Below are positions 39,667 through 47,619 of a stretch of 64,000 bases of DNA, in pieces. The position numbers were made by a program, and so were the translations under genes. Every line of letters begins with the position of its first letter. The stretch's first letter is position 1. Origin of the DNA: Phytohabitans kaempferiae (GTDB taxonomy: Bacteria > Actinomycetota > Actinomycetes > Mycobacteriales > Micromonosporaceae); the NCBI RefSeq assembly GCF_042433955.1, contig NZ_JBHLUH010000021.1:1-64000 (forward strand), in the 5' to 3' direction. The notes under the pieces were generated by a model. That model was not told where the DNA came from. It saw nothing but the letters and a program-made list of their open reading frames with translations, and ran no database searches.

Positions 39667-40161
39667 GTGACTGTCGACCTCGACCGACATGTGTACGGCC
39701 CCGTTGACGCGCCCCTGACCGTGATCGAGTACGGCGACTTCGAGTGCCCGTACTGCGGCGCGGCGGCTCCCGTGCTGCGCAAGCTGATCGACGGGGCGGA
39801 CGGTGCGGCGCGGATGATCTTCCGGCACTTCCCGGTCTTCTCGAAGCATCCGTTCGCGCTGACCGCCGCGCTCGCCGCCGAGGCGTCCGGCGAACGGTTC
39901 TGGGCGATGCACGACCTGCTCTTCACGAACCAGGACCGGCTCACCGACGCCGACCTGGCGGTGTACGCGGAGACCGCCGGCGTCGAAGGCGCGGTCACCG
40001 GCGACGCGGTGCAGGTGCACCGCGAGGCGGTCGAGGCCGACTACGACCAGGCCGTGATCGACGGGGTGCGCGGCACGCCGACGATCTTCGTCAACGGGCG
40101 GCTCTACCAGGGCCGCCTCGAACTCGGCACGCTGCGCGCCGCGCTCGGCCTCCGCCACTAG
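39667..40161 (+). CDS. Cytoplasmic DsbA/thioredoxin-like protein
   Basis: 164 residues, no signal peptide. The thioredoxin fold carries the redox motif CPYC (GDFECPYCGAAAP) and the cis-Pro loop GVRGTPTIFVNG, with a helical insertion between them, as in DsbA. Actinobacterial NhaA antiporters often carry a domain of this type fused at the C-terminus; here nhaA is the convergent neighbour, so this may be a detached version. The GTG start follows TAGGCT by 6 bases. Confidence 0.88.
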   Translation: MTVDLDRHVYGPVDAPLTVIEYGDFECPYCGAAAPVLRKLIDGADGAARMIFRHFPVFSKHPFALTAALAAEASGERFWAMHDLLFTNQDRLTDADLAVYAETAGVEGAVTGDAVQVHREAVEADYDQAVIDGVRGTPTIFVNGRLYQGRLELGTLRAALGLRH

Positions 40162-40340
40162 GTCTGCCTCGAGGGCATGGCCGGCCTGCGGCGGGCCCAG
40201 ACGACGAGCCGCAGCACCGGACGAAAGGCCACTTTTTAGGCTGCCGCGATGCCCGTCGCGGTAGCCCGGATCCGCCCTGACCTGGATCCTCGCGCCCGCC
40301 CCCGGCGTGTGCGGCGGCGGGCCGCAGGCCCGTGAGCCTC

Positions 40341-41732
40341 CTACCGCAGCGTCGGGTCGCGCCACGGGCCGGTCGGGAGTGACGGCACGCCGCGCGCGTC
40401 GTCGAAGCTGCACAGCGGCAGCCGCTCGCCAAGGTAGCGCAGCAGCACCGAGCCGATGACGGCGGCCAGCAGCGAGCCGAAGAGCACGCCGATCTTCGCC
40501 TCGTCGCGCAGGACCGGGTCGTCGAACGCCAGGTCGGTGATGAAGAGCGAGATCGTGAAGCCGATGCCGGCGAGCATCCCGCCGCCGATTAGGTGGCCGT
40601 ACCGCACGCGGCCGGGCAGGTCGCCGATGCGCATGCGGAGCGCGATCGCGCTGCCGGCCGCCACGCCGACCGTCTTGCCGATCAGCAGCGCCACGATGAT
40701 GCCGATCGTGACCGGTGAGGTGGCCGCGCCGCGGAGCGTCTCCGTGTCGAGGCGTACGCCGGCGTTGGCGAGCCCGAAGATCGGCACGACCAGAAACGCG
40801 CTGATCGGGTGGAGGGCGTCCTGGAGCCGGTCGTTGGTGGGCACGGTCGCCCGGGTCGCGAGCACCGCCAGCCGGGCGCGCGTGGCGTCGGCCGCCTCGA
40901 TCACCGCCCGGCCGTAGAAGCGGAGCCGCTCCTGCTGCGCCGGCTCGACCGGGGTGGCCGGCACGATCAGCCCGAGGATCACGCCGGCGAGTGTGGCGTG
41001 CACCCCGGACGCGAACACGGCGAGCCACAGGCCGAGCCCGGCCACGACGTACAGGCGGAGCTGCCAGACGCCGACCCAGCGCAGCGCGATGAGCACCGCG
41101 ACGAAGAGGCCGGCCAGCACGAGCGCGGAGACCGAGACGTCGTCGGTGTAGAAGACCGCCATGATGGTGATCGCCCCGATGTCGTCGGCGATCGCCAGCG
41201 TGAGCAGGAAGAGGCGGAGCTGGTCGGGGCAGCGCGGGCCGAAGAGGGCCAGGATGCCGACCACGAACGCGGTGTCGGTGGAGACCGGGATGCCCCAGCC
41301 GGCGGCCGCCGGCCCGGACGGGTTGAAGGCGAAGTAGATCAGGGCGGGAAGCGCCAGGCCGCCGATCGCGCCCAGCACCGGTACGAAGACCGCGCGGGGG
41401 TTGCGCAGCTCGCCGACCGTGATCTCGCGGCTGATCTCCAGGCCGACCGCGAGGAAGAAGAGCGCCATGGCCGCGTCGTTGACCCAGTGCCGCAGGTCGA
41501 GGCTGATCGAGGCGTCGCCGACCTGCACCGAAGCCGAGGTGTGCCAGAACGACTCGTAGCTGTCACCGGGAAGGTTGGCCCAGACCAGCGCGGCGACCGC
41601 GGCGACGAGCAGCAGCATCGCGCCGCCCGCCTCGGTGGCGAGGAAGCGCTGAAGCGGCCGCGAGACGTGCGGTACGGGGATCGTGAGCCGCGGCCGGGGT
41701 CCGGGCCGCGGCGGCAGGGATGCGGTCGTCAC
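40341..41732 (-). CDS. nhaA: Na+/H+ antiporter NhaA
   Basis: 463 residues with about 12 membrane helices. The ion-binding aspartate pair is in LTLAIADDIGAITIMAVFYT; helix 2/3 (FFLAVGLEISREITVGELRNPRAV) and the discontinuous helix IV sequence (GWGIPVSTDTAFVVGILALFG) match NhaA. It exchanges Na+ or Li+ for protons and helps with salt and alkaline pH. The start is the GTG at 41732, with no clear ribosome site. Confidence 0.95.
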   Translation of the reverse strand: MTTASLPPRPGPRPRLTIPVPHVSRPLQRFLATEAGGAMLLLVAAVAALVWANLPGDSYESFWHTSASVQVGDASISLDLRHWVNDAAMALFFLAVGLEISREITVGELRNPRAVFVPVLGAIGGLALPALIYFAFNPSGPAAAGWGIPVSTDTAFVVGILALFGPRCPDQLRLFLLTLAIADDIGAITIMAVFYTDDVSVSALVLAGLFVAVLIALRWVGVWQLRLYVVAGLGLWLAVFASGVHATLAGVILGLIVPATPVEPAQQERLRFYGRAVIEAADATRARLAVLATRATVPTNDRLQDALHPISAFLVVPIFGLANAGVRLDTETLRGAATSPVTIGIIVALLIGKTVGVAAGSAIALRMRIGDLPGRVRYGHLIGGGMLAGIGFTISLFITDLAFDDPVLRDEAKIGVLFGSLLAAVIGSVLLRYLGERLPLCSFDDARGVPSLPTGPWRDPTLR

Positions 41733-41932
41733 CTCAGCGGAGCGGGCCGTCGCCTGGGCCGGGCACCGGCGTCCTCGATCTCGTCACCTGCCGGAGGTCA
41801 CCCCGCGAGTCGTCCTGCGTCATGCCTCTCACCCTAAAGCGGGGAGGAGGTGTGAGCTGGCGCACCTCCCCACCGGGCGGGAATGCGTGGCCGCCCCGGC
41901 GGTTGGTCGCAGGTGTGATTCCCGGTGAAGTG

Positions 41933-43174
41933 ATGACCCGGCGCGACCGGCTGCGGCTGGTGCTCGTGCTCGGCTCTCTGATCGCGATCGGCCCGCTGAC
42001 CATCGACATGTACCTGCCCGCCCTCCCCGCCATCACGGGCGGACTGGAGACCACTGACACGGCGGTGCAGCTCACGCTCACCGGCACACTCATCGGGCTG
42101 GCGCTCGGCCAACTCGTGATCGGGCCGCTCTCCGACGCGTACGGCCGCCGCGTCCCGCTCATCGCCGGCCTCGCGCTGCACGTGGTCGCCTCGGTGCTCT
42201 GCGTCGTCGCGCCCAACATCGGCACGCTCGGCACGCTCCGCGTGCTCCAGGGCCTCGGCGTGGCGGCCTCCTCGGTGGTGGCGCTCGCCGTCGTGCGCGA
42301 CCTCTTCACCGGTACGGCCTTCGCCAGCCTCCTGTCCCGCCTGATGCTCGTCATGGGCGCGGCGCCGATCCTCGCGCCCACACTCGGGGGAGCGGTGCTG
42401 CGGTGGACGGACTGGCGGGGCATCTTCGTGGCGCTCGCCGTCTTCGGCCTGCTGCTGATGGTGGTCGCCGCGCTGCGGCTGCCGGAGACGCTCCCGCGCG
42501 AGCGGCGCCGCCCCGCCGGCGTACGCGCCACGCTCCGCGACTACGGCACGCTCGTCCGGGACCGCCGCTTCGTCGGTCTGGTGTTCGTCGCCGGGCTGGC
42601 CATGGCCGCGCTCTTCGCGTACGTGGCCGGCTCGTCCTTCGTCTTCCAGGACGAGTACGGGCTGAGCGAGCAGGAGTTCGCGGTCGCGTTCGGCGCGGGG
42701 GCGGTCGGCCTGATCGCGGCAACCCAGCTCAACGTGCGGCTGCTGCGCCGGTACGCCCCGCAGCGGATCCTCGCCGCCGCGCTCACCACCGGTACGGCCG
42801 CGGGCCTGCTGCTGCTCGCGTTCGCGGCGACCGGCATCGGCGGGCTGGCCACGCTGATGGTCGCGCTGTGGCTGGTGCTCGCCTCGGCGGGCCTCGCGCT
42901 GCCCAACGCCCCAGCTTTGGCGATGAGCCGGCACGGCGAGGCGGCGGGTACGGCCGCGGCGCTGCTCGGCGCCATCCAGTTCGGCGTGTGCGCGGTGGCC
43001 GCGCCGATGGTCGGCGTACTCGGCAACGGCAGCGTGGGGATGGCGGTGGTGGTCCTCGCCGGCATGGTGGCGGCGCTCGCGGTGCTGTTCGTGGTGGTCC
43101 GCCCGGCCCGCGTCGAGGCGTCCGACGAGGTTGACGCGGTAGAGGCGGCGGCTGTGCCCGTAGCGGCCCACTGA
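41933..43174 (+). CDS. Bcr/CflA-family MFS drug exporter
   Basis: 413 residues with 12 membrane helices. The Bcr/CflA start TIDMYLPALPAI in helix 1, GPLSDAYGRRVPLIAGLAL (motif A) and VLQGLGVAASSVVALAVVRD (helix 4) are diagnostic. Members export chloramphenicol, bicyclomycin and sulphonamides, among other solutes. A short hairpin-forming stretch (GGAGGTG/CACCTCC, 41846-41869) lies 64 bp before the ATG and may be part of the leader. Substrate unknown. Confidence 0.9.
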   Translation: MTRRDRLRLVLVLGSLIAIGPLTIDMYLPALPAITGGLETTDTAVQLTLTGTLIGLALGQLVIGPLSDAYGRRVPLIAGLALHVVASVLCVVAPNIGTLGTLRVLQGLGVAASSVVALAVVRDLFTGTAFASLLSRLMLVMGAAPILAPTLGGAVLRWTDWRGIFVALAVFGLLLMVVAALRLPETLPRERRRPAGVRATLRDYGTLVRDRRFVGLVFVAGLAMAALFAYVAGSSFVFQDEYGLSEQEFAVAFGAGAVGLIAATQLNVRLLRRYAPQRILAAALTTGTAAGLLLLAFAATGIGGLATLMVALWLVLASAGLALPNAPALAMSRHGEAAGTAAALLGAIQFGVCAVAAPMVGVLGNGSVGMAVVVLAGMVAALAVLFVVVRPARVEASDEVDAVEAAAVPVAAH

Positions 43175-43201
43175 CCGTGTGCGCGCCGGTATGGTGCGCC
43201 C

Positions 43202-44014
43202 ATGGGGGGGCCACGATGGGAGATCGCCGGCGAGGGGCCGGCGGCGGCGTACGAGCGAAACCTGGTGCCCGCGTTCTTCGCCGGCTGCGCTGAGCGGCTG
43301 CTGGATTTCGCCGAGGTGCGGCCGGGCGAGCGGATACTCGACGTGGCGTGCGGCACCGGCATCGTCGCCCGGCTGGCGGCCGGGCGGGTCGGCGCCGAGG
43401 GCACGGTCACCGGCACCGACGTCGACGAGGGCATGCTCGCGGTGGCGGCGGCCGCCGAGGCGCCCGGGCCGGTCGAGTGGCGGCGGGCCGACCTGACCGC
43501 GCTCCCGTTCGAGGACGGGAGCTACGACCTGGTCACCTGCCAGCAGGGCCTCCAGTTCGTCGCCGACCGTCCGGGCGCGCTCCGCGAGATGCGCCGCGTG
43601 CTCGTGCCGGACGGGCGGCTGGCGGTCGCGGTCTGGCGGGCGATCGACGTCAACCCGGCGTTCGTGGCCGTGGCCGACGTGCTCGACCGCTACGCGGGCA
43701 CCGGCGCCGGCATGCGGATGCGCGAGCCCTTCGCCGGTCCCGACCGCGACGACCTGCACCGGCTCCTGACCGCGGCCGGCTGCGGCGGCGTGCGCGTGCG
43801 GATCGGCATTATCGAGGTGCGCTTCCCGTCGGCCCGGGAGTTTCTGCGCCGCGCGGTGGTGAGCACGCCGCTGGTCGAGCTGGTGGGCGCGCTCGACGAG
43901 GCCCGGCGCGAGGAGATGGAGACCGAGCTGGAGCGGACGCTCACGCCGTACACCGACGACGACGGGATCGTCTTCCCGTTTCAGACCTGGCTCGCCACCG
44001 CCCACCGAGCCTAG
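43202..44014 (+). CDS. Class I SAM-dependent methyltransferase
   Basis: 270 residues. Motif I is ILDVACGTGIVARLA (about 46-60), motif II is VTGTDVDEGML and the post-I acidic loop reads RRADLTALPFEDGSYDLV. The C-terminal part, ending GIVFPFQTWLATAHR, matches the UbiE/Methyltransf_11 group with a small-molecule substrate. The ATG follows TATGGT by 6 bases, so it is probably leaderless. Substrate unknown. Confidence 0.88.
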   Translation: MGGPRWEIAGEGPAAAYERNLVPAFFAGCAERLLDFAEVRPGERILDVACGTGIVARLAAGRVGAEGTVTGTDVDEGMLAVAAAAEAPGPVEWRRADLTALPFEDGSYDLVTCQQGLQFVADRPGALREMRRVLVPDGRLAVAVWRAIDVNPAFVAVADVLDRYAGTGAGMRMREPFAGPDRDDLHRLLTAAGCGGVRVRIGIIEVRFPSAREFLRRAVVSTPLVELVGALDEARREEMETELERTLTPYTDDDGIVFPFQTWLATAHRA

Positions 44015-44487
44015 GGCCGGTCTGGTGGATCTTGTGGGTACGAGGCGAGGTCCAGGCGGTGGCCGATCCAATCCCGTGCGGCCGGAGGCGATGATGGGCT
44101 TGCGGCGGTTGACCATGGTGTCTGCCGCAGCTTTCGCCCGGAATGTCGCTGCCCATCCCATGGTCATCGGCTGAGCAGTGCACGTCCGCTCCCGCCCAAG
44201 CGCTGAGGCCGGAGCGGGTTGGTTGGGACCGGGGCGCTCGGTAGGAAACGGGGCAACTTTCGGATCGAGACGAGTCATGGCTGCTATTGGCGCCACAAGT
44301 CGTCTTGATTCCGAATCGTCCACGGACGCCAGACCGCGGAGGGCACGTCTCCCCGGGGCCCGCGCGGCGGTCTGGAGCGTGGCGGACATCGCGGTAGCCC
44401 AGATCTCTCATCCGGCGGTGCGCCTGCGGCTGGCCTGGCCACGGGCCGGCGCGGATTGGCCGGACCGTGGCCGGGTCGGGATCGGGG
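44015..44487. other. 473-bp stretch without a supported gene
   Basis: No frame encodes a recognisable protein. It holds copy B of the dispersed palindromic repeat (44251-44310), a 9-bp dyad CCAGACCGC/GCGGTCTGG (44329-44337 with 44367-44375), and GACCATGG/CCATGGTC. It may be a decayed mobile element, but no ends are clear. Confidence 0.5.
44251..44310 (+). repeat. Dispersed imperfect-palindrome repeat, copy B
   Basis: This matches copy A at 2331-2390 (shared core gacgagtcaYggctgctatt, then gcgccacaagtcgtctt). Its own arms, ATCGAGACGAGT and AGTCGTCTTGAT, are nearly self-complementary. The changes between copies fall in both arms and only partly preserve pairing. Confidence 0.6.
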
Positions 44488-44901
44488 TCAGGGGTGGAGC
44501 GTCGCCAGGTGGTCGGCGCACCACTGGAGCAGGATCCGGCTGCCCTCCTCGGACTGGTCGCGCTCCTCGGCGGTGGCGCAGGTCTGGGTGAAGGTGATCT
44601 CGGTCCGCCCACCGAGGTCCTTCAGGTCCATGGCCATCGGCGATGCCTCGTGGCCGTCCATCGTGGTCACCAGGCGCCGATGGGGTACGACCTCCACGTA
44701 GGAGCCGCTCATCCGCTCCTCGCCCGCCTCGGGGACAGAGATCGTCACGCGCCAGGAGCCGCCGGGGCGTACGTCCAGCTTGGCCGAGCCGGGCACGCCG
44801 TGGAACACGCCCGTGTAGTGCTCCGCCTCGGTCCACACCTGCCACACCCGCTCGACCGGTGCGTCCATCACGCCGGTCACCGTGTAGTCGTAGCCGCTCA
44901 T
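44488..44901 (-). CDS. SRPBCC/AHSA1-domain protein
   Basis: 137 residues. The helix-grip domain begins YDYTVTGVMDAPVERVWQVWTE, includes VRPGGSWRVTI, and ends with the amphipathic helix SRILLQWCADHLATL. AHSA1-like small proteins bind hydrophobic ligands. GGGAGACGG gives the ribosome site. Function unknown. Confidence 0.87.
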   Translation of the reverse strand: MSGYDYTVTGVMDAPVERVWQVWTEAEHYTGVFHGVPGSAKLDVRPGGSWRVTISVPEAGEERMSGSYVEVVPHRRLVTTMDGHEASPMAMDLKDLGGRTEITFTQTCATAEERDQSEEGSRILLQWCADHLATLHP

Positions 44902-44980
44902 TTCCGTCTCCCTCGGTCGTGTCGCGTTCGTTCGGACACGGGTAGGACGGATCGGGGCGGCGCGACTCATCGGTCGCGGG

Positions 44981-45499
44981 TCAACAGGTGCGGTAGACGT
45001 AGTCGGCCATGTCCCGGTACGGCGCCACGTCCGGGATCGTGCGCCGGCCCGTGCTCGCGGTGAAGAGCGGCGTGTCGGTCGAGCCGGTCTCGTTGATGAA
45101 CGTGACCGAGCCGGTCGACATCCGGTAGTGCACCGACGCCGTGCGGTTGCGCCAGCCCCACGCGCCCAGGTCCTGCGCGCCGCAGTCGCTGAGCTTGCCG
45201 CGGGGGTACGTGTAGTTGGTGCCGTCGTAGAAGCAGAACCAGTTCGCGGGGCAGTCGGGCGCCGCGGCCGCCGCGAGGTCGGTGCGGGTGACGGTGACGA
45301 TGAACCGGCCGCCCCCGTACGCGATGTCGGCGCCGCCGATCCGGACCCCACCGGGGTGGGCGGCGAGGTAGGCGTCGACCCGGTCCTTGACGTCGGCCGC
45401 GCGGGCGGGCGCGGCGGTGGCGGTGATCGCCACGGTGGTGGTGGCCGCGGCCAGCAGTGCGACTACCAACCGTGCTCGCGCAAATGCAAAGCGCAACAT
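44981..45499 (-). CDS. Secreted peptidase inhibitor I36-like protein
   Basis: 172 residues. The signal peptide spans about 1-35 (ends ARAAD). The peptidase-inhibitor I36/gamma-crystallin-like half contains CPANWFCFYDGTNYTYPRGK, CGAQDLGAWGWRNRTASVHY and FINETGS, with four cysteines. Members such as SMI inhibit metalloproteases. The ATG at 45499 follows TACCGT by 7 bases and is probably leaderless. Confidence 0.83.
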   Translation of the reverse strand: MLRFAFARARLVVALLAAATTTVAITATAAPARAADVKDRVDAYLAAHPGGVRIGGADIAYGGGRFIVTVTRTDLAAAAAPDCPANWFCFYDGTNYTYPRGKLSDCGAQDLGAWGWRNRTASVHYRMSTGSVTFINETGSTDTPLFTASTGRRTIPDVAPYRDMADYVYRTC

Positions 45500-45690
45500 G
45501 TGGCTCACGGTAAGGGTGCGATTACCGCCAGGCCAGGCGGTTGTCGCCAAATGGGCAAAGGCACACGCGATCCGGGTCAGCCGGCTCGGGGAATTTCCGG
45601 GATGGTGGGTCACGGCCACTCGCCTGGCGACATGTACCTAGCGGGTGATCGACAGCGGGGGGTTTTGCGCGGGGTCAGCGATCGATGCGG

Positions 45691-45728
45691 CTCGGGGCTG
45701 CTGTCCATCCTCGGGGCTGCTCTCCATC
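45691..45728. repeat. 19-bp tandem repeat just before the sigma gene
   Basis: ctcggggctgctgtccatc and ctcggggctgctctccatc are adjacent, with 18 of 19 positions matching. The second copy ends next to the AAGGAG ribosome site of the sigma gene, so copy number would alter the leader. Confidence 0.75.
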
Positions 45729-45740
45729 AAGGAGTCCACT

Positions 45741-46289
45741 GTGGGCACCGACGGGGTGCGGGACGAAGCATGGCACGACGACCTGTGCCGGCGTTACCGG
45801 CAACGGGTGATGGCCGTGGCAGCGACGTTGTTGGGATACCACTACTGGCACGAGGCGGAGGAGGTGGCGCAGGAGACGCTCATGACGGCCTGGGAGAAGC
45901 GGCAGGCGCTCGGTGACGACCCGTGGCCCTGGCTGTACGTGACGACGCGCAACCACGTCCACAACCGCCAGCGGCTGCACGTCCGGCTGCTGCGCGTGCT
46001 GAGCCGGCTGGGGGAGCCGGGCCAGCCGCACGACGGTGGGCTGCGCGCGTGGGAGCGGCGCCACGACTTCGCTCCGGCCTGGCGGGCGATCAGCGCGGAC
46101 GACCGCGAGCTGTTGCAGCAGCGCTACCTGCACGAGATGAACGACGAGCAGATCGGGGCGGTGCTCGGCATCGCGCCGGCGGCCGCCCGCAAGCGGATCC
46201 AGCGGGCGCGTCACCGGCTGCGCAGGGTCATCGAGGCGATGGACGGCAACCGGCCACTGGTGTCCGCCGGCTCCCGGAAGGGAAAGTGA
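45741..46289 (+). CDS. Sigma-70 family (SigE-like) RNA polymerase sigma factor
   Basis: 182 residues from the GTG at 45741, which has AAGGAG 7 bases upstream. Region 2: YRQRVMAVAATLLGYHYWHE, EEVAQETLMTAWEKR. Region 4: ISADDRELLQQRYLHEMNDE, QIGAVLGIAPAAARKRIQRA. It is followed by a CU044_5270-type membrane protein overlapping by one base. The pair probably responds to an envelope signal. Confidence 0.9.
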   Translation: MGTDGVRDEAWHDDLCRRYRQRVMAVAATLLGYHYWHEAEEVAQETLMTAWEKRQALGDDPWPWLYVTTRNHVHNRQRLHVRLLRVLSRLGEPGQPHDGGLRAWERRHDFAPAWRAISADDRELLQQRYLHEMNDEQIGAVLGIAPAAARKRIQRARHRLRRVIEAMDGNRPLVSAGSRKGK

Positions 46290-47365
46290 TGGGCTACATC
46301 GACGAGGAGCACGACGACGACCTGGTGCGCCAGGTGGTGCTCGCGTCCAACCCCGTGCGCGGGCTCCCGGTGCCACCGCCCCAGGCCAGCCCCGCCGAGC
46401 TGCGCGCACGCGTGCGGGCCCGGCACGCCGGCCGCGACACGCCCCGGCTGCGCGTCTGGGCCGCCCGCTCCCGGGGGTGGGTCCTGCCCACGGTGGCGGG
46501 CACCACCGTCGCGGCGGTCGCCGTGCTCGGGGCCGCCGGCGCTGGCGTCCTCGCCGGGCGCGGTGGCCCCGGCCCGGCGCCCGTGGCCGAGTCGCCCTCC
46601 GCGGTGCCAGCCAGCGTTCCCGTCGGTACCCCGAGTGCGCTGGCACTGTCGACGGTGGGCGAGCCGCCGGCGGCGCGGCCCCACCTCGCGGCTCTCGCGC
46701 GGTCTGTCCGGGGCGTGCCGGAGGAGCCGGCGGTCGGTGGGTACACCTACGTCCACGTGCAGACCTGGGCGGCCGGGCGGAGCCGGGGGGCCCGCCCGAG
46801 CGCGCGCGACGAGCGGCTGTGGTGGGCGGCCGACCGGTCCGGCCGCGCGGTCACCACCGTGCTCGCGCAGCCGCCCCCCGTCCCGGTGCCCGTCGTGCCG
46901 GGGCCGTCCACTTCGGACACCTTTATCACCGATTACGAGCCAGGGAAGGTGCCCGTCGTGGTTGACGCGCCGTCCGCACAGGCCCCCATCCTCGCGTTCC
47001 AGCTCGCCGACCGGCATCCCCTCAGCGAGGGGCCGCGCGGGGTGCTGCGGGCGGTGGCCGACCTCTACCGCCACCACGACCTGGATCCGGCGCAGCGTGC
47101 GGCGGCCCTCCAGGTGCTCGCCGACACCGACGGCGTCGACTACCGGGGGACCGTCGTCGACCGCACCGGGCGCAGGGGCGTGGCGGTCAGCGTCGACAGC
47201 GACGGCGGGGCCACGCGCGACGTCGCCGTCTTCGACCCGCGTGCCGGGCATCTGCTGAGCTACGAGCGGGTCGAGCTGGTCGGCGCGGCCACCTCGCCGT
47301 CGCGGTCGCCCGCCCTGGTGGCGTACGTGCTGTATCTCAGCTCGGGCCGCACCGACTCCACCTGA
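46289..47365 (+). CDS. CU044_5270-type membrane protein, sigma partner
   Basis: 358 residues. The cytoplasmic N-terminus (about 1-65) precedes one membrane helix (about 70-90). The extracytoplasmic part has GGYTYVHVQTWAAGRSR, RLWWAADRSGRAVTT and ends HLLSYERVELVG ... VAYVLYLSSGRTDST, typical of CU044_5270-type proteins paired with actinobacterial sigma factors. It probably acts as anti-sigma factor or sensor; the binding domain is not evident by eye. Confidence 0.8.
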   Translation: MGYIDEEHDDDLVRQVVLASNPVRGLPVPPPQASPAELRARVRARHAGRDTPRLRVWAARSRGWVLPTVAGTTVAAVAVLGAAGAGVLAGRGGPGPAPVAESPSAVPASVPVGTPSALALSTVGEPPAARPHLAALARSVRGVPEEPAVGGYTYVHVQTWAAGRSRGARPSARDERLWWAADRSGRAVTTVLAQPPPVPVPVVPGPSTSDTFITDYEPGKVPVVVDAPSAQAPILAFQLADRHPLSEGPRGVLRAVADLYRHHDLDPAQRAAALQVLADTDGVDYRGTVVDRTGRRGVAVSVDSDGGATRDVAVFDPRAGHLLSYERVELVGAATSPSRSPALVAYVLYLSSGRTDST

Positions 47366-47379
47366 TCAGAGCGGTTCGA

Positions 47380-47486
47380 TCACCTGGTGGACGGCGCGAT
47401 GCCCAGCTTGCGGGCCAGCTCGCGGTTGGTCTGCCGGGCGTCCTGCTGCAGGTACGTCACGATCGCGCGATCGTGACCTCGTCCAC
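47380..47486 (-). pseudogene. Remnant of an Lrp/AsnC-family regulator
   Basis: The minus strand reads VDEV, then after a two-base frame offset DRAIVTYLQQDARQTNRELA and RKLGIAPSTR before a stop. This is the AsnC-type HTH (LxxDGRxSNRELARxLGIAPST). The rest of the HTH and the whole RAM effector domain are absent. It is a broken regulator lying between two intact units. Confidence 0.7.
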
Positions 47487-47584
47487 GGCCGAATCCTATT
47501 CGGCGGTAGCCCCTCGTGGGCGACCAGCCTCGTGGCGGGTAGGCCCGCCCCCCAGGTGCGAGGAATACCGGCCCCCGGCATCTA

Positions 47585-47598
47585 GTTCAAAGTTGAAC
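47585..47598 (+). promoter_or_regulatory. MarR-like dyad before the LLM oxidoreductase
   Basis: GTTCAA-AG-TTGAAC is a perfect 6-bp dyad, preceded by TCTA, 21 bp before the LLM start. Close dyads of this form are common MarR/LysR-type operators controlling flavin oxidoreductases. No matching regulator gene is adjacent, apart from the decayed AsnC fragment. Confidence 0.5.
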
Positions 47599-47619
47599 GA
47601 AAGCAGGACTAGAGGCAGG

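Noticed and set aside
44015..44487. Possible transposase remnant
   Set aside because: Short frames read HKIHQTGP and similar, but there is no catalytic motif or matching terminal repeats, so I describe it only as gene-free.
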